Source of the DNA: Lindgomyces ingoldianus
Taxonomy: Eukaryota; Ascomycota; Dothideomycetes; Pleosporales; Lindgomycetaceae
DNA: 64,000 nucleotides
NCBI RefSeq assembly: GCF_010093535.1
Contig: NW_022985180.1
Location: 255,748 to 319,747, forward strand
Direction of reading: 5' to 3'
Shown: one piece after another, positions 12,214-22,842 of the stretch
Layout: each line of letters begins with the position of its first letter
How positions within the stretch are numbered: position 1 is the stretch's first letter
The notes under the pieces: generated by a model
What the model was told of the DNA's origin: nothing
What the model saw: only the letters and a program-made list of their open reading frames with translations
Databases searched by the model: none
Translations under genes and position numbers: made by a program

Positions 12214-13410
12214 ATGGCCGCCCGCCATTCTACCTGGACGCTGTCCTACCGCGAACGTGCCGCGCATCCATCCATTGGGCCCCTCGCCCAATACCTCCTC
12301 CGCCTCATCTCCATCAAGAAGACAAACTTGTGCCTCTCCGCCGACGTTGAGACCTCCGCGGAGCTCATTGCCCTCGCCGACGAGGTGGGCGACTCGATAT
12401 GCATATTAAAGACTCACTGCGACATCGTCACCGACTGGACAGAGCGCACCGCCAAAGCACTACGCACCCTAGCCCAGAAAAAATACTTTGTGATATTCGA
12501 AGATCGTAAGTTTGCTGATATTGGAGGTACTGTCCAGAAACAGTACACCTCGGGCTACCACCGCATCGCAAACTGGGCCGAGATCACGAACGCACACATT
12601 CTCCCCGGCCCTGCCATCGTTACTGCCCTCCACCAAGCTGCCACCCAGACTATTCAGAAATACAACACTACCGTGCACACCGAGATCTCAGCCTCTCCTC
12701 CGCCCTCAATAGCTAATGGCGATGACGGTGACAACAACAACAACCACAACGGTGGCGACGACGACGGCGACGACAACGATGACCAGGTCGACAACGAGGT
12801 TGCTGTCGAATCACCCCCAGAGATGGAAGGTGCCGATGACAGACGCTTGAGCATCAAGCCCATGGACCGCAAGCATAGTGTCGTCAGCATCAGCACAACT
12901 ATTTCCACGCGGACAGAGAGCATATCCCCGCGGCCACAGCCTGACTTCCACCCAGATGAGGTTTTTGCCCTCGACACCCCCACGCTTCTGTCCCGGCTTG
13001 GCGAGCCACCTTTCCTGCGCTCGCTCCTCCTACTTGCCGAAATGAGCTCCGCAGGCCACCTCTTGACACCCGAGTATTCGCGGAAGTGCGTAGACATCGC
13101 ACGACAAAACCGCGAGTTCGTCATGGGTTTCATTGCTCAGCGGAGTCTCAACACCGAACCTGAGGACAACTTCTTGACCATGACTCCCGGATGCCAGTTG
13201 CCTCCGCCAGGCCAAGAGGGGAAGAAGCTAGGCGACGGATTGGGCCAGCAATACAACACACCGAAGAGCCTGATCTATGACAAGGGCTGCGACGTCATCA
13301 TCGTCGGTCGCGGTATCGTGAACGCGCCGAATCGGCGAGCAGAGGCGGCGCGCTACCGCAGTGAGGGGTGGAAAGCATACGAGGAGCGGATTGGGGTTAA
13401 GAAGGGGTAG
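12214..13410 (+). CDS. pyrG: orotidine-5'-phosphate decarboxylase
   Basis: A single intronless frame of 398 residues. It catalyses the last step of UMP synthesis, OMP to UMP plus CO2, as a cytosolic TIM-barrel dimer. The start at 12214 (CTCAAAATGGCC) gives MAARHSTWTLSYRERA, the typical fungal N-terminus; the upstream in-frame ATG at 12127 lies in the pyrimidine-rich leader. The catalytic Asp/Lys signature FEDRKFADIGGTVQKQY is at residues ~95-111. LCLSADVET and LKTHCDIV precede it, and TPGCQLP, GDGLGQQYNTP and DVIIVGRGI form the C-terminal phosphate-binding half. Between ~160 and ~275 lies an Asp/Asn-rich acidic insert followed by a Ser-rich stretch. Such inserts are known in Pezizomycotina OMP decarboxylases, but this one is long. 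Confidence is very high. Confidence 0.97.
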   Translation: MAARHSTWTLSYRERAAHPSIGPLAQYLLRLISIKKTNLCLSADVETSAELIALADEVGDSICILKTHCDIVTDWTERTAKALRTLAQKKYFVIFEDRKFADIGGTVQKQYTSGYHRIANWAEITNAHILPGPAIVTALHQAATQTIQKYNTTVHTEISASPPPSIANGDDGDNNNNHNGGDDDGDDNDDQVDNEVAVESPPEMEGADDRRLSIKPMDRKHSVVSISTTISTRTESISPRPQPDFHPDEVFALDTPTLLSRLGEPPFLRSLLLLAEMSSAGHLLTPEYSRKCVDIARQNREFVMGFIAQRSLNTEPEDNFLTMTPGCQLPPPGQEGKKLGDGLGQQYNTPKSLIYDKGCDVIIVGRGIVNAPNRRAEAARYRSEGWKAYEERIGVKKG

Positions 13411-14234
13411 AGACTTCCCTCACCCTTATTCTTATCCCACGCACTTAGAGCCCAACCCATTGAACCTTAGAAACGGAGAGGCTTGCGCTGATTATGTGCA
13501 ATCCTCAGGTTTCATTCAGCAGACTATGCGCTTTTGTCTCGCGCCCAAGGACATGCGACTCGCCCAATATCCCTCTCGTTACGTAAGATGAAGAACACCA
13601 TCATGCAGTCGGAAAAGGAAAAGGAGAAGGAGAAGCAGAAGGAAAAGGAAAATGGTCAAGAAAAGGAAATTTTGCATTTTACGGCGTATGCGAATTGGCG
13701 TGGAATGATTTAGCACCATGTGGGGCTAGGCCTGGGCATTGGTAACGGGAACACGCCCGCCATGGAGAGCAGGTCATGTGCTCGAAAATCGGGCACAGTT
13801 GGCAATTAGGAGGGCCTTCGGGTAGTCTGGAGTTTTAGCCAGGGATCGATCGGGATGGTGGCGGGAGGAAATGTTGATGCATAGCTGGGTAGTTCTTGGC
13901 GTTTACTTTACCATAGTTCTAGCTTTCGAGTGTATATCAAGTTATAGCATGTTAGCGTATACCACGGAATACAACTAGAGTAGATTTAAGCTGTTAGGTA
14001 TGAAGTAGTTCCATATCACAGAAACCGGAATTATTATTAGACAGATAATCCGATGCCCACTGATATCGCTCACTAGTAGGTATGTATATCTATACTCCTC
14101 TACCTGGGGAATCTGATATAATGGTGGGGTTAAGAATATCCTCAAAGAAACACTTATCCTCGCGCATGCATGCTTTTACTTCCCACAACACTCCGAACCA
14201 ACCGCCCTCCCGGCCTTTTCAAACTGCTTGTCCT
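13411..14234. other. pyrG 3' flank with polypurine tract
   Basis: Non-coding stretch between pyrG and the convergent FET3-like gene. A nearly pure GGAAAA/GGAGAA purine run spans 13611-13655. No gene is supported. Confidence 0.55.
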
Positions 14235-16243
14235 TCACCCCGTCTTCGCCTTCACAGGCGCCATCCCATACTGCCCAATGACCGCCATTCCTATGAAAGC
14301 CGCCAGACAACTGAACACCAATGCCACAATCCCCCTCGCCGTGAAACCCGCTGGAAGGGGGCTCGGACTCTTATTCTGGCCCGTTAGATCAAGTAGATTT
14401 TTCGTATTCCCTGCGGCATTGCCTTCACTGGGCGTGTTGCTATCCTTGCACGCTTGGAGGTGGTTGGCGGGGATTTTCCCGGCGAGTTGGGCTTGCAGGG
14501 TGAGAGGGTCTTCGATAATTGTGGCAACGAGGCCAGAGGCTACGTGCCATTCGATGTGGCAATGGAAGAGCCAGACACCGGGGTTGGTGGCTCGGAAGCG
14601 GAGGACAATGTGGCCGTTCGGTCGGACAAGGACTGTGTCACGCCGCATGGGAGTTGGTGGCATGGAGGAGTCGGAGATGTAGGCGCCGGCTTCGTCTTCG
14701 GAGCGAGATACTACTTGAAATTCGTGGCCGTGGAGATGGAAGGGGTGTCTGAATATCTGGTTAGGGAGCGGGAGAGAGATAGGGAGGTAGAATATGAATG
14801 CTTACTTTCCTGGATCATTATTATTTAGGATGATCTCGACGGTTTCATTGCCCTTTAGGAGGATTTGGTTGGTATTGCCGCCGTAGATGACGGGATTGGT
14901 GGCTTCAGATCCGCTTGTGAGGACTGTGTAAAGGGTTGGGACTTTGGCTCGGACGAAGGTAACATCGTTGAAGAAGGCACTGGGATGAGGTCAGTCGCGT
15001 GTCCTCCATAGAAGGTGATGGACTTACTAGTTTGCGCCATCCCCAAGATTATCCATCTTCATATCCAGAGTGACCGAATGATCCACCTTGTCAAGAATCC
15101 CCTGCTTATCCTCCGGGACGAGGGTGAAATCATCAAAAGGCTCAAAGGCATTGATTTCCTTGGCTGCAGGCTTCTCCTTCTTCTCATCATACACCAACCA
15201 GCCGGTCACATTTGGGTTGAGACCCGCTGGAACCACATCAAAGAGATCCTAGGCGTACGATCGTCAGCACTAATTCACGCTAAAAGTCTTGAGCATCTGC
15301 GCCGAGACGATGGCAAAGCTTGATACTAAGATGCAGATTCTTACCTGATCCATACTCCCCACAAACGCAAAGTTGGCGTCGGTACTGTTCTTCGCCGTGA
15401 TGAGCACGCTGTAACGCTGGGCTGCTGTCATGTATAGCATGTTGGCTTCGGTCGGCTCGGTGTAGATGCCGTCGACTTCGACAATTTTCATCGTGTGACC
15501 TTCGAACCAGACGTACTGCGCCGCAAAAGCACCCATGTTCACCATCCGAACGAGGTAGGTTTTCCCAGGTTGAATGGAGACTGTAAGATTCTGCGTGTCG
15601 TTGACGAGGGCGGCATTGGGGACAGGCTCAGCGCCAGACGGGTTCCTGATGCTGATGAAGTCGGTAAGCAACGGGCCCATCATGCCATGGTACCAGTCAG
15701 AGAAGGATATGACAATTTCCTCGTCATAGAGATCTTTGTGAGGGGAGTCGGGGTCATGGACGATAAGTGGCGCACGTATGCCGTCTGGATATTGTCCCTT
15801 CGTGTGAGAGTGGTACCAGTAGGTCCCTGGTTGATCAATCTGTGTGTCAATTAGCACTCTTCGATGGGCTCCATACAACGCAATGGATCGATGCTTACCG
15901 TGAAATTGTACGTGAAGGAGCCTCCCGGAGGAATTGGACACTGTGTGACCTGAATTGGTCCATCCATGTGGTTGGTACCAAACTGAAATAACCCATGGAA
16001 GTGAAGGCTGGTCGTCTCGTTCCCAAGAGAATTTTTGACGTTGACAACGACACGATCCCCCTTGGTCGCAGTAATGGGAGGGAGCGGCCACTTGCCATTG
16101 ACTCCAATCACCGGGCGATTATAGACGCCATCCGGATTTGCATAGACCCAGGAGACGTCAAAATCGTAGGTGACGGTGGCAGCGTACACTGCGGTCAAGA
16201 AGAAGGATATTGAAAGTAGAAAGCTGGACAGAGACATAGCCAT
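14235..16243 (-). CDS. fet3: Fet3-type multicopper ferroxidase
   Basis: Five exons: 16243..15899, 15839..15345, 15248..15028, 14979..14806 and 14748..14235, giving 582 residues. All introns are GT-AG and frame is kept ([50 protein letters not shown]). A signal peptide ([21 protein letters not shown]) precedes three cupredoxin domains. Copper ligands are seen in [26 protein letters not shown] and [17 protein letters not shown]-terminal helix ([19 protein letters not shown]) anchors the protein in the plasma membrane. Fet3 oxidises Fe(II) to Fe(III) for direct transfer to Ftr1. The divergent neighbour is the Ftr1 permease, which confirms the pairing and argues against a laccase. I took ATG 16243; the frame extends to a GTG at 16252 that is not a eukaryotic start. 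Confidence 0.95.
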
Positions 16244-17420
16244 GATAGTCACGACTAGGGAAATAATGAAATTCCCATTAACATAAGCAGGAAGAGGGAA
16301 TCAGCAGCGCCGACCGGGTGAATTGCTCTCAAGATGTAACAGCAGCAGCGAGGTGTATGCGGGGCACCAGAAAGGGAAACTGATGGAAAAGATTAGATTG
16401 ATAACGGAAACTGACGATGATCTGATAAATTAGCCACGCTTACCAAAAGCAACCACAAATCGTGGGAAAATCCGAGCTTCGGCAGCTTTATCTGATCAGC
16501 TGCTAATATGCCAAGCAGTTTTGAGAAGGTCGGCGACGTGAAAGGAAGGGTTCCCTGGAGTGTCCCTGTGGTGATTTGCCGCTTGGGTAAAACGGAAGCC
16601 GTGGTTGGAGCAATGGGGTGGGAGAATGCCAGTCTGAGCGACGGAAAAGGGTGCAGGGGCAATGCCGCTTGAACTCGGAGCGAAGGAAGTTTAGGCGAGG
16701 TTGGGAGGAATTGACGGCGGAAAAGCTGCACCACGCTCACGGGATGGCAATGGGCTTGTTTTATCAGATCAGACCATCTGATAACTTATGCGGCATTTTG
16801 TTGATGCTTTTGGGTTCATCTGCAGGCTAGCCAAATGAACGAGGTCCAGGACAGGCGAGCGCTAGAGCACCAGTGGTCGTGTGCGCAGGTCACACACAGG
16901 TCTTGAACGGGAGGGTTCTTGGCAAATACGATCGACTTTTTCAGTGTTCGAATTTTGTTCAGCACTGTGTAGAATGTAGGAGAGGACTCCGACCCTCGAG
17001 CAGACGATGATAGGTTCCGTGTTGCTGTTGTAGCCACGTGGATGCCGCACAGCATGTATCCGGGAGGAATGTCAATGTGAATCGTCGCTGGGGAGTTTAT
17101 GTGCCATCAGCTGGCCCGCCGGGGCGCCAGATTTTCAGATGCCAGAAGCAATATCGATGGCTGCAGCCGAGAACTGCGATTCGTCTATGCGTCCCGAAAT
17201 CGGCCCTGGATGCATGCATGATGCGGCACTTGTGGTGCGAGCAGTCATCTCACCTGCCGTCTGTCAATTCAGCAATTGTTATCTGATCCCCGCAACGGTC
17301 GCCTTTATCTGATCGCCCCTTTCCCACCACTGTCCTTCTGCATCAACCTTTGCCCGCTTGCCAAGACCCTTTGTAGTATCAGATCACGAGCTGCATGCTC
17401 GCCCTTGGAGTCTTCGGAAG
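16244..17420. promoter_or_regulatory. shared divergent FET3/FTR1 promoter with six ATCWGATAA motifs
   Basis: Perfect matches to ATCWGATAA, the element bound by the iron-responsive GATA repressors (SreA, Sre, Urbs1), lie at 16420-16428(+), 16488-16496(-), 16761-16769(-), 16776-16784(+), 17279-17287(-) and 17305-17313(-). The middle two form a head-to-head pair six bases apart. The last two are 108-142 bp before the FTR1 ATG, and the first is about 180 bp before the FET3 ATG. Roughly 0.02 matches are expected by chance in 1177 bp on both strands at uniform base composition. Known biology: when iron is plentiful, SreA-type factors repress reductive iron uptake through this motif. I did not find a convincing CCAAT box placed for HapX. 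Confidence 0.85.
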
Positions 17421-18771
17421 ATGCCTAACGTTTTCGCAGTCCCAGGTGAGACTTCCCATTACACACGCAGGCTGGTGTGTAGCGTTCCTCCTTCCAGAGT
17501 TGCTAACAACAGCAGTCTTTTTCATTTGTTTTCGAGAATGTCTAGAGACGAGCATCATTGTGTCTGTACTCTTGGCGTTCCTGAAGCAGTCGTTGGGGCC
17601 TGAGCATGATGCTGCAGTACGGAAAAGGCTGGTCAGGCAGGTGAGTGACCACGACCTACCTTCGATTGATCCATTCTGACCTAATTAGATTTGGCTTGGC
17701 GTTATATTGGGTCTATTCATATGTGTTGTCATCGGTGCTGGCCTAATTGGCGCCTTCTACAAGGCCGGGAAACAGGCCTTCGACGCGGCAGAGTTCTTAT
17801 GGGAAGGTATTTTCGCCCTCATAGCGTCCATCATCATCACTTTGATGGGCGCCGCTCTGTTGCGCGTGAATAAGATGCAGGACAAGTGGCGCACCAAGAT
17901 CGCCAAAGCCCTCGAGGACAAGGACTCGTCACCTTTGCCCTTAACTGGCCGCCTCAAGAGATGGTGCCAGAAATATGCGATGTTTCTGCTACCATTCGTT
18001 ACCGTTCTGCGAGAGGGTATCGAAGCCGTGCTCTTCATTGGTGGTGTGGGGCTTGGGTTGCCCGCGACTTCCTTTCCCTTGGCAGTCATTTGCGGTCTGC
18101 TTGCTGGTGCGGTTATCGGTTACTTGATATATAAGTACGATGCACCCTTGTCGATAGGGAGCTCCGAAGCTGACCAGTCCCAGGGGAGGAAACCGTACCT
18201 CGTTGCAGATCTTTCTGATCATCTCAACTTGCTTCTTGTACCTCATCGCCGCCGGTCTGTTTTCCAAGGGCATCTGGGACTTCGAAGCACATGCCGTACG
18301 TACACCTCACGCGGGCATGGCAGATAAAGCTAACCGTTACAGTGGGGGAAGATTGCAGGCGAAGGTGCACTTGAAGCTGGCTCCGGGCCAGGCTCATACG
18401 ATATCCGTAAAAGCGTCTGGCATGTAAACGTGAGTCTGATATCTACACATCCGACAGAATCCGTACTAAACGTTAGCCAGTGCTGCACCCCAGGATCCAA
18501 AGGCGACGGCGGCTGGGGGGTTTTTAACTCTCTTTTTGGTTGGCAAAATTCCGCCACTTATGGCTCTGTCATTTCATACAATCTATACTGGCTCGTCATC
18601 ATCGCCGGCTTCCTTATGCTAGGATATAAGGAACGAAGCGGTCACTGGCCCCTTCAGAAGCCAGCTGCTGTTGCCGAAGACGTTCAAAGCCAGAGCGATG
18701 GGAGCAGTGGAGTGGGTGAGAAGAAGCAGGAGGGTGCGGCGACTTCGAACGTCCGCGAGATTCAGGCATGA
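17421..18771 (+). CDS. ftr1: high-affinity plasma-membrane iron permease
   Basis: Six exons: 17421..17445, 17516..17640, 17689..18134, 18184..18295, 18343..18429 and 18481..18771, giving 361 residues. The first exon is only 25 nt. Iron-binding R-E-x-x-E motifs are present as FRECLET near the N-terminus and VLREGIEAV in the middle. About seven hydrophobic helices follow the OFeT/Ftr1 layout, with the family blocks [36 protein letters not shown] and [10 protein letters not shown] near the end. The tail is hydrophilic and Ser/Gln-rich, consistent with a cytosolic regulatory end. Ftr1 imports Fe(III) made by its partner Fet3, encoded divergently 1177 bp away. Iron-repressed control is inferred from the GATA sites. 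Confidence 0.95.
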
Positions 18772-19356
18772 GGGGGGTTTCGCAGGGGAAAGTGCATAAG
18801 ATGAGAACAAGGTCCAGCAAGCATTCGACCAAGACTTAGAGCAGCGCCAGCAGTAGCTGAGGTCGGTAGTCAGACTCTTTGCCAGACTCTAGCATGTGGG
18901 GACGGATGAAGAAAAGCGGACTTGCCGTCATTCATACAAACTAATAGGAAGCATACCTTCGGATGGATACGAATAAAAACAAAACTCTTTTAATCTGCTG
19001 CACATAGCCTAGGAATCTAGAGGAATCTAGAGGAGATACTCAGGGGACTGTTTAGGGATTACTCAAGTGGAAAGTAGAGATCGTGATGATGTAATCGAAA
19101 GTGTGGTGTGTTTTCAGTTGGTGCAGGGCGTGGTGAAGCCGTTATTGGCTCTCTCTATTGGTCGGAAGGTGTGGCGGAGTGGCGTCGCTGAGGGAAGGCA
19201 GAATTCCTGACCTGGGGGCGACTGCGCCGCCACACCGCCTTCAACCTATTCTCCAACACAGCGTATCGCCTGCTACACTACTCGACATGGCTTGGCCATA
19301 TCCGTGAACGAAAACGCCTCTTCCACACTTCTCTGACGCCGTTCTGCATTGCGAAT
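18772..19356. other. intergenic, nothing recognised
   Basis: The FTR1 3' flank and upstream region of the BTB-like gene. There is a short direct duplication AGGAATCTAG around 19010-19035. No gene is supported. Confidence 0.5.
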
Positions 19357-20728
19357 ATGCTGGAAGCGGAAGATCCGATGGACATCGCCCCTGGTGGGGA
19401 CCTGATCCTCGAGGTCCGTCAGGATGAAGGAAGCGGCGCGTTTTCGTATCGCGTTGAGTCCAAGATGCTCCGGCAGAACTCGCGATATTTTGACAGTCTG
19501 CTGAGTGGCCGTTTCAGTGAGGGCCAACAACTGTCTGCAGCGCTTGAAGCTCTCAAGATAGACGGGCACCCCGAGATTGCACATGCTCCCGCAGATACCC
19601 TTCCTCGTATCCCTATTGTCAACGTTGGGAGGATATCTAAAGTGTCTACGATCCAGACTCTTACCGCAGATTTTCTTAGAGCTCTCCACGGGCACGACCT
19701 CGCTGTCACGAACCCTCCCGTAGCCAACCTAGCCAACCTCGCAGTTGTAGCCGATCGATTCGATGCCCATGCACATCTTGCAAGATACGTTCAACGGAAG
19801 AAATATCTGCATGCTATTGACGCCAAGACGAGAGGCAAACCTAGCACAGGCATGTCCGAGGAGAGGGTGCGGCAGAAGCTGCTGATCGGATTGCTGTTGG
19901 ATCATCCACCATGGGTCACTCGGTACTCTAAGCAGCTCATGCTGCGCGATTCAGAGCAGTGGAAACCAGACTTTGAGGCGAACGACAAGACAGCTATGTG
20001 GTGGGACATGCCAGGTGCAGTGGAAGGTGCAGTGGCCGATCCACCTGGCGAAGCCAATATTGACGCGAGCAGACGAGATGATCCAGCGACGGGAGTATAT
20101 CCTCGAAACCGTCAATTCCCTTCAGTCGCACTTTCTCAAACTCTACACTTCTGGGGAAAGGCAATGCAAGTTGGGCTATGACTCTTCGATTCAATGCGAC
20201 TCCTTTCAGCTCGGGGAGATGGTTCGATTCTTCACCAAGCTGGGCACGCTTCGATTGCAGGGAACCATTTATGACCCTGCCGAACCCGATCATTACTCCG
20301 GGGATATCAACAGACTTTTGGAATCCCTCCGCCAATGCTCATCTTATCAGGTGGACCGAAACCATTCCCACTGTGGCCTGCGAGTTAGGCTTCTTCCTCT
20401 GCTCGACTTGATCCAAATTCACCTTAGCCTGGACACTGGAAGCTTAGATATCGGCATCTGTGGTGAATGTTGGAGTCGCAATAGGCCATCGTATGCCTGG
20501 TCGTTAGCAAAGCGACCGGTCTTGTGGACTCAGTCCAGGTCTTTGACCGGTAATCGCACCCTCGCTTCGCTGCCCAAAAAGAAAGTCCAGACAAGAGAGC
20601 ATCAAGGAAGCCCGGGTAGCTGCCTCCCCAGGCATCTTATCGTAAGGGACATGTTCATGGCAGCCGAAAGAGATTGGACTGCTAGAGACGCCGACAGCAT
20701 ATTAGCGCCGACGACGGAGCCTAAATAG
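19357..20728 (+). CDS. BTB/POZ-like domain protein
   Basis: Two exons, 19357..20014 and 20073..20728, with a 58-nt GT-AG intron, join MWWDMP to DEMIQRREYILETVNSL and give 437 residues. The N-terminal ~130 residues look like a BTB/POZ fold: GDLILEVRQ, then VESKMLRQNSRYFDSLLSG and later LRALHGHDL. The second half contains blocks typical of a Pezizomycotina BTB family (HFLKLYTSGERQCKLGYDSS, CDSFQLGEMVRFFTKLGTL, GDINRLLESLRQCSSYQVDR and HCGLRVRLLPLLDLIQ). The CKLGYDSSIQCDSFQLG stretch supplies conserved cysteines. Biochemical role unknown; BTB domains usually mediate dimerisation or cullin-3 binding. The remaining ~90 residues are basic and poorly structured. Earlier exons upstream are not excluded, but the start context is acceptable. 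Confidence 0.8.
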
Positions 20729-21838
20729 GAAAAATTGCACTGTCATATCTCTGTTAGGTGTAAGGAGAGTTAAGCGAATGCAAATTTGTGACATGAACTA
20801 TGCAAGCATGTTATAGCAAGGGCGGAACTGAGGCTGACTCAAGGCCCCGATGAGAGGATGGGTCCAGGGTTGAGCTTTCTAGATAATGGTACCTGGAGCT
20901 GATTTGCAGCCTCCCCACGAGCGAGGCTGGTCTGTGCCTTACCATTCCTTTGGGGTCAGCCCCTCAACCCTACCGCTGAATGAAGGGAGGAATTCTACCT
21001 TTGGCCCCATAGACATTTGAAAAGACTCTGATATGTACAGTGGCCCTATGGCCTTTCCAATCCGATCCTGAATTAGACAAGTAAATCTGCCTCAATCTGC
21101 CTCAATCTGCCTCACAATGCCTTGAATGGCCATTGACCAGATCATTTGCACACTGAATGGAAAGGCATAATCAGAAGCAGCTGCTGAACATGGATCGAGA
21201 GTGGATCGCCATGGTAGCCCTTTGGCAGTGCTAACCGCTGTGCAGTAGTTCTTTTGCGGATGGAAGCGGTTTATCTAGCTCGGCAGCGGCAATGGCGACT
21301 AATCAACGTTTCTTCGACAGCGTCATTCGCCAACAAGGCGATCTTAAGGGAGCTCGTGATCGCTTGTGAAAGGCTATGGATGGGGCTGTGCACGGCTCCG
21401 CCACTACTCTTGGCACGCAAACTCCTTATTGAGATCACCGCGAGAAGCCCCCGTGAAGCGTTTGCGCCACGAGCCATATGCCTGTTCAGATGACACAGTA
21501 CCTGTCTGAGCTCCTGTGTCTGAAAGCAGTCTGTGGCTGGTGTTTAGCAGAGGGCAGACCCAAGGCAGAAAGATGCCCCCTCGGCGAGCACCTCGCCCCA
21601 AGGCCAGGTAGTATAAATCATGAAGTCTAACCGCGGATGAATCGGCCTGTATGTCCTTGCGACTGTATAATAATCCGCTCAAATAAACTTTTCTTATCAC
21701 GAGACTATTTGTGTTTGCTATTCTCAAGGCGATTTGCTCCTGCAGCTTACAATGTCTCTCACTACCCCAACACTTTTCAACCATCACAGTCCGCCCAGGG
21801 CTTCAGAACTTCGACACATTCCAGTCAGACAACCAAGC
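20729..21838. other. intergenic, nothing recognised
   Basis: Contains a short triple repeat of CTGCCTCAAT around 21085-21115. The open frames are short and lack family features. The final ~150 bp must contain the promoter and leader of the VWA gene. Confidence 0.5.
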
Positions 21839-22842
21839 ATGTTCGGCACGCTCAAGAAAGCGCTCTCACGAAGAGGGTCAAATCCACTTAGCTCCTCTAA
21901 GTCCGCAAATCTATCGCCGACTTCTCCAAGCGGCCATCTTGCCACCCCGCGCAGCAACAATCCCTTCAGTTCAAGATCTCCAGCTACTCGTCGACCAAGT
22001 CAGTATACGCTGCTTTTCGTTTTTATGGCCAAAATTGACGTTTTACAGATAGCAGCACGCCACTAAACGAACCCCCACCTGCCTATACAGCAGGCCCTGC
22101 TGCGCCGGCCAACCGTGAACCTCCAGTGACTTCCACAGTCGATGACCCATTCCATTTTCTCAGAACCTTCAACACCATCTTCCTTATCGATGACTCCGGT
22201 TCTATGGCCGGCCGTTCGTGGCGAGAGACAGGCAAGGCTCTGGAGCTCATCACCCCAATCTGCACCCAGCGCGACGCTGATGGTATTGACATCTACTTCC
22301 TGAATCACCCTGATTCGGATTACTATAAAAATGTCACGCTTCCGGGAACTGTGGTCGAGATCTTCCAAAATGTTCGACCCAGCGGCTCAACCCCAACTGG
22401 CCAGCGTCTCTACCAGATCCTTCGTCCATATCTTAACGAGTATGAAAAAGCTCGAGAGAACGAGAAGCCAAAACCCCTCAACATTATTGTTATCACTGAT
22501 GGTGAGCCGTCCGACGATGTCGAGAGTCCCATCATCGAGGCTGCCGAGGAGCTTGATCAGTGGAAGGCACCAGCCTGGCAGGTCGGCATCCAATTCTTTC
22601 AAGTAGGCAAGGAGCCTGGTGCGCGTGAGCATCTCAAGCTACTCGATGACAAACTCCGAGAGTTTTCTGGCAATCCCAAGCTCAGGGATATTGTAGACAC
22701 GGTACCATTCACCGGCAACGATCATGAGGAGCTCACTGCCGCCGGAATACTTAAGGCTGTGCTGGGTGCGGTAACCAGACGTCTAGACAGGAGATCGAAG
22801 GAGCTGCATCGGGCAAAAGATTATTCTTCTTCTTACGAGTAG
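21839..22842 (+). CDS. von Willebrand factor A (vWA) domain protein
   Basis: Two exons, 21839..21998 and 22049..22842, with a 50-nt intron (RRPN|SSTPLNEPPP), give 317 residues. The first ~90 residues are a disordered Ser/Pro/Asn-rich leader ending in a PPPAYTAGPAAP segment with a PPxY-type motif that could recruit a WW-domain (Nedd4/Rsp5) protein. Residues ~105-290 form a vWA domain. The metal-ion-dependent adhesion site is complete: IFLIDDSGSMAGRSW supplies DxSxS, PSGSTPTG supplies the threonine, and IIVITDGEPSDD supplies the acidic residue. The family is widespread and intracellular in Pezizomycotina, with no defined function. Frame use upstream of 22049 rules out the non-ATG starts inside exon 2. 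Confidence 0.88.

Noticed and set aside
14170..14682. 170-residue plus-strand frame
   Set aside because: Antisense shadow of the last FET3 exon, whose copper-site motifs prove the minus strand is coding.
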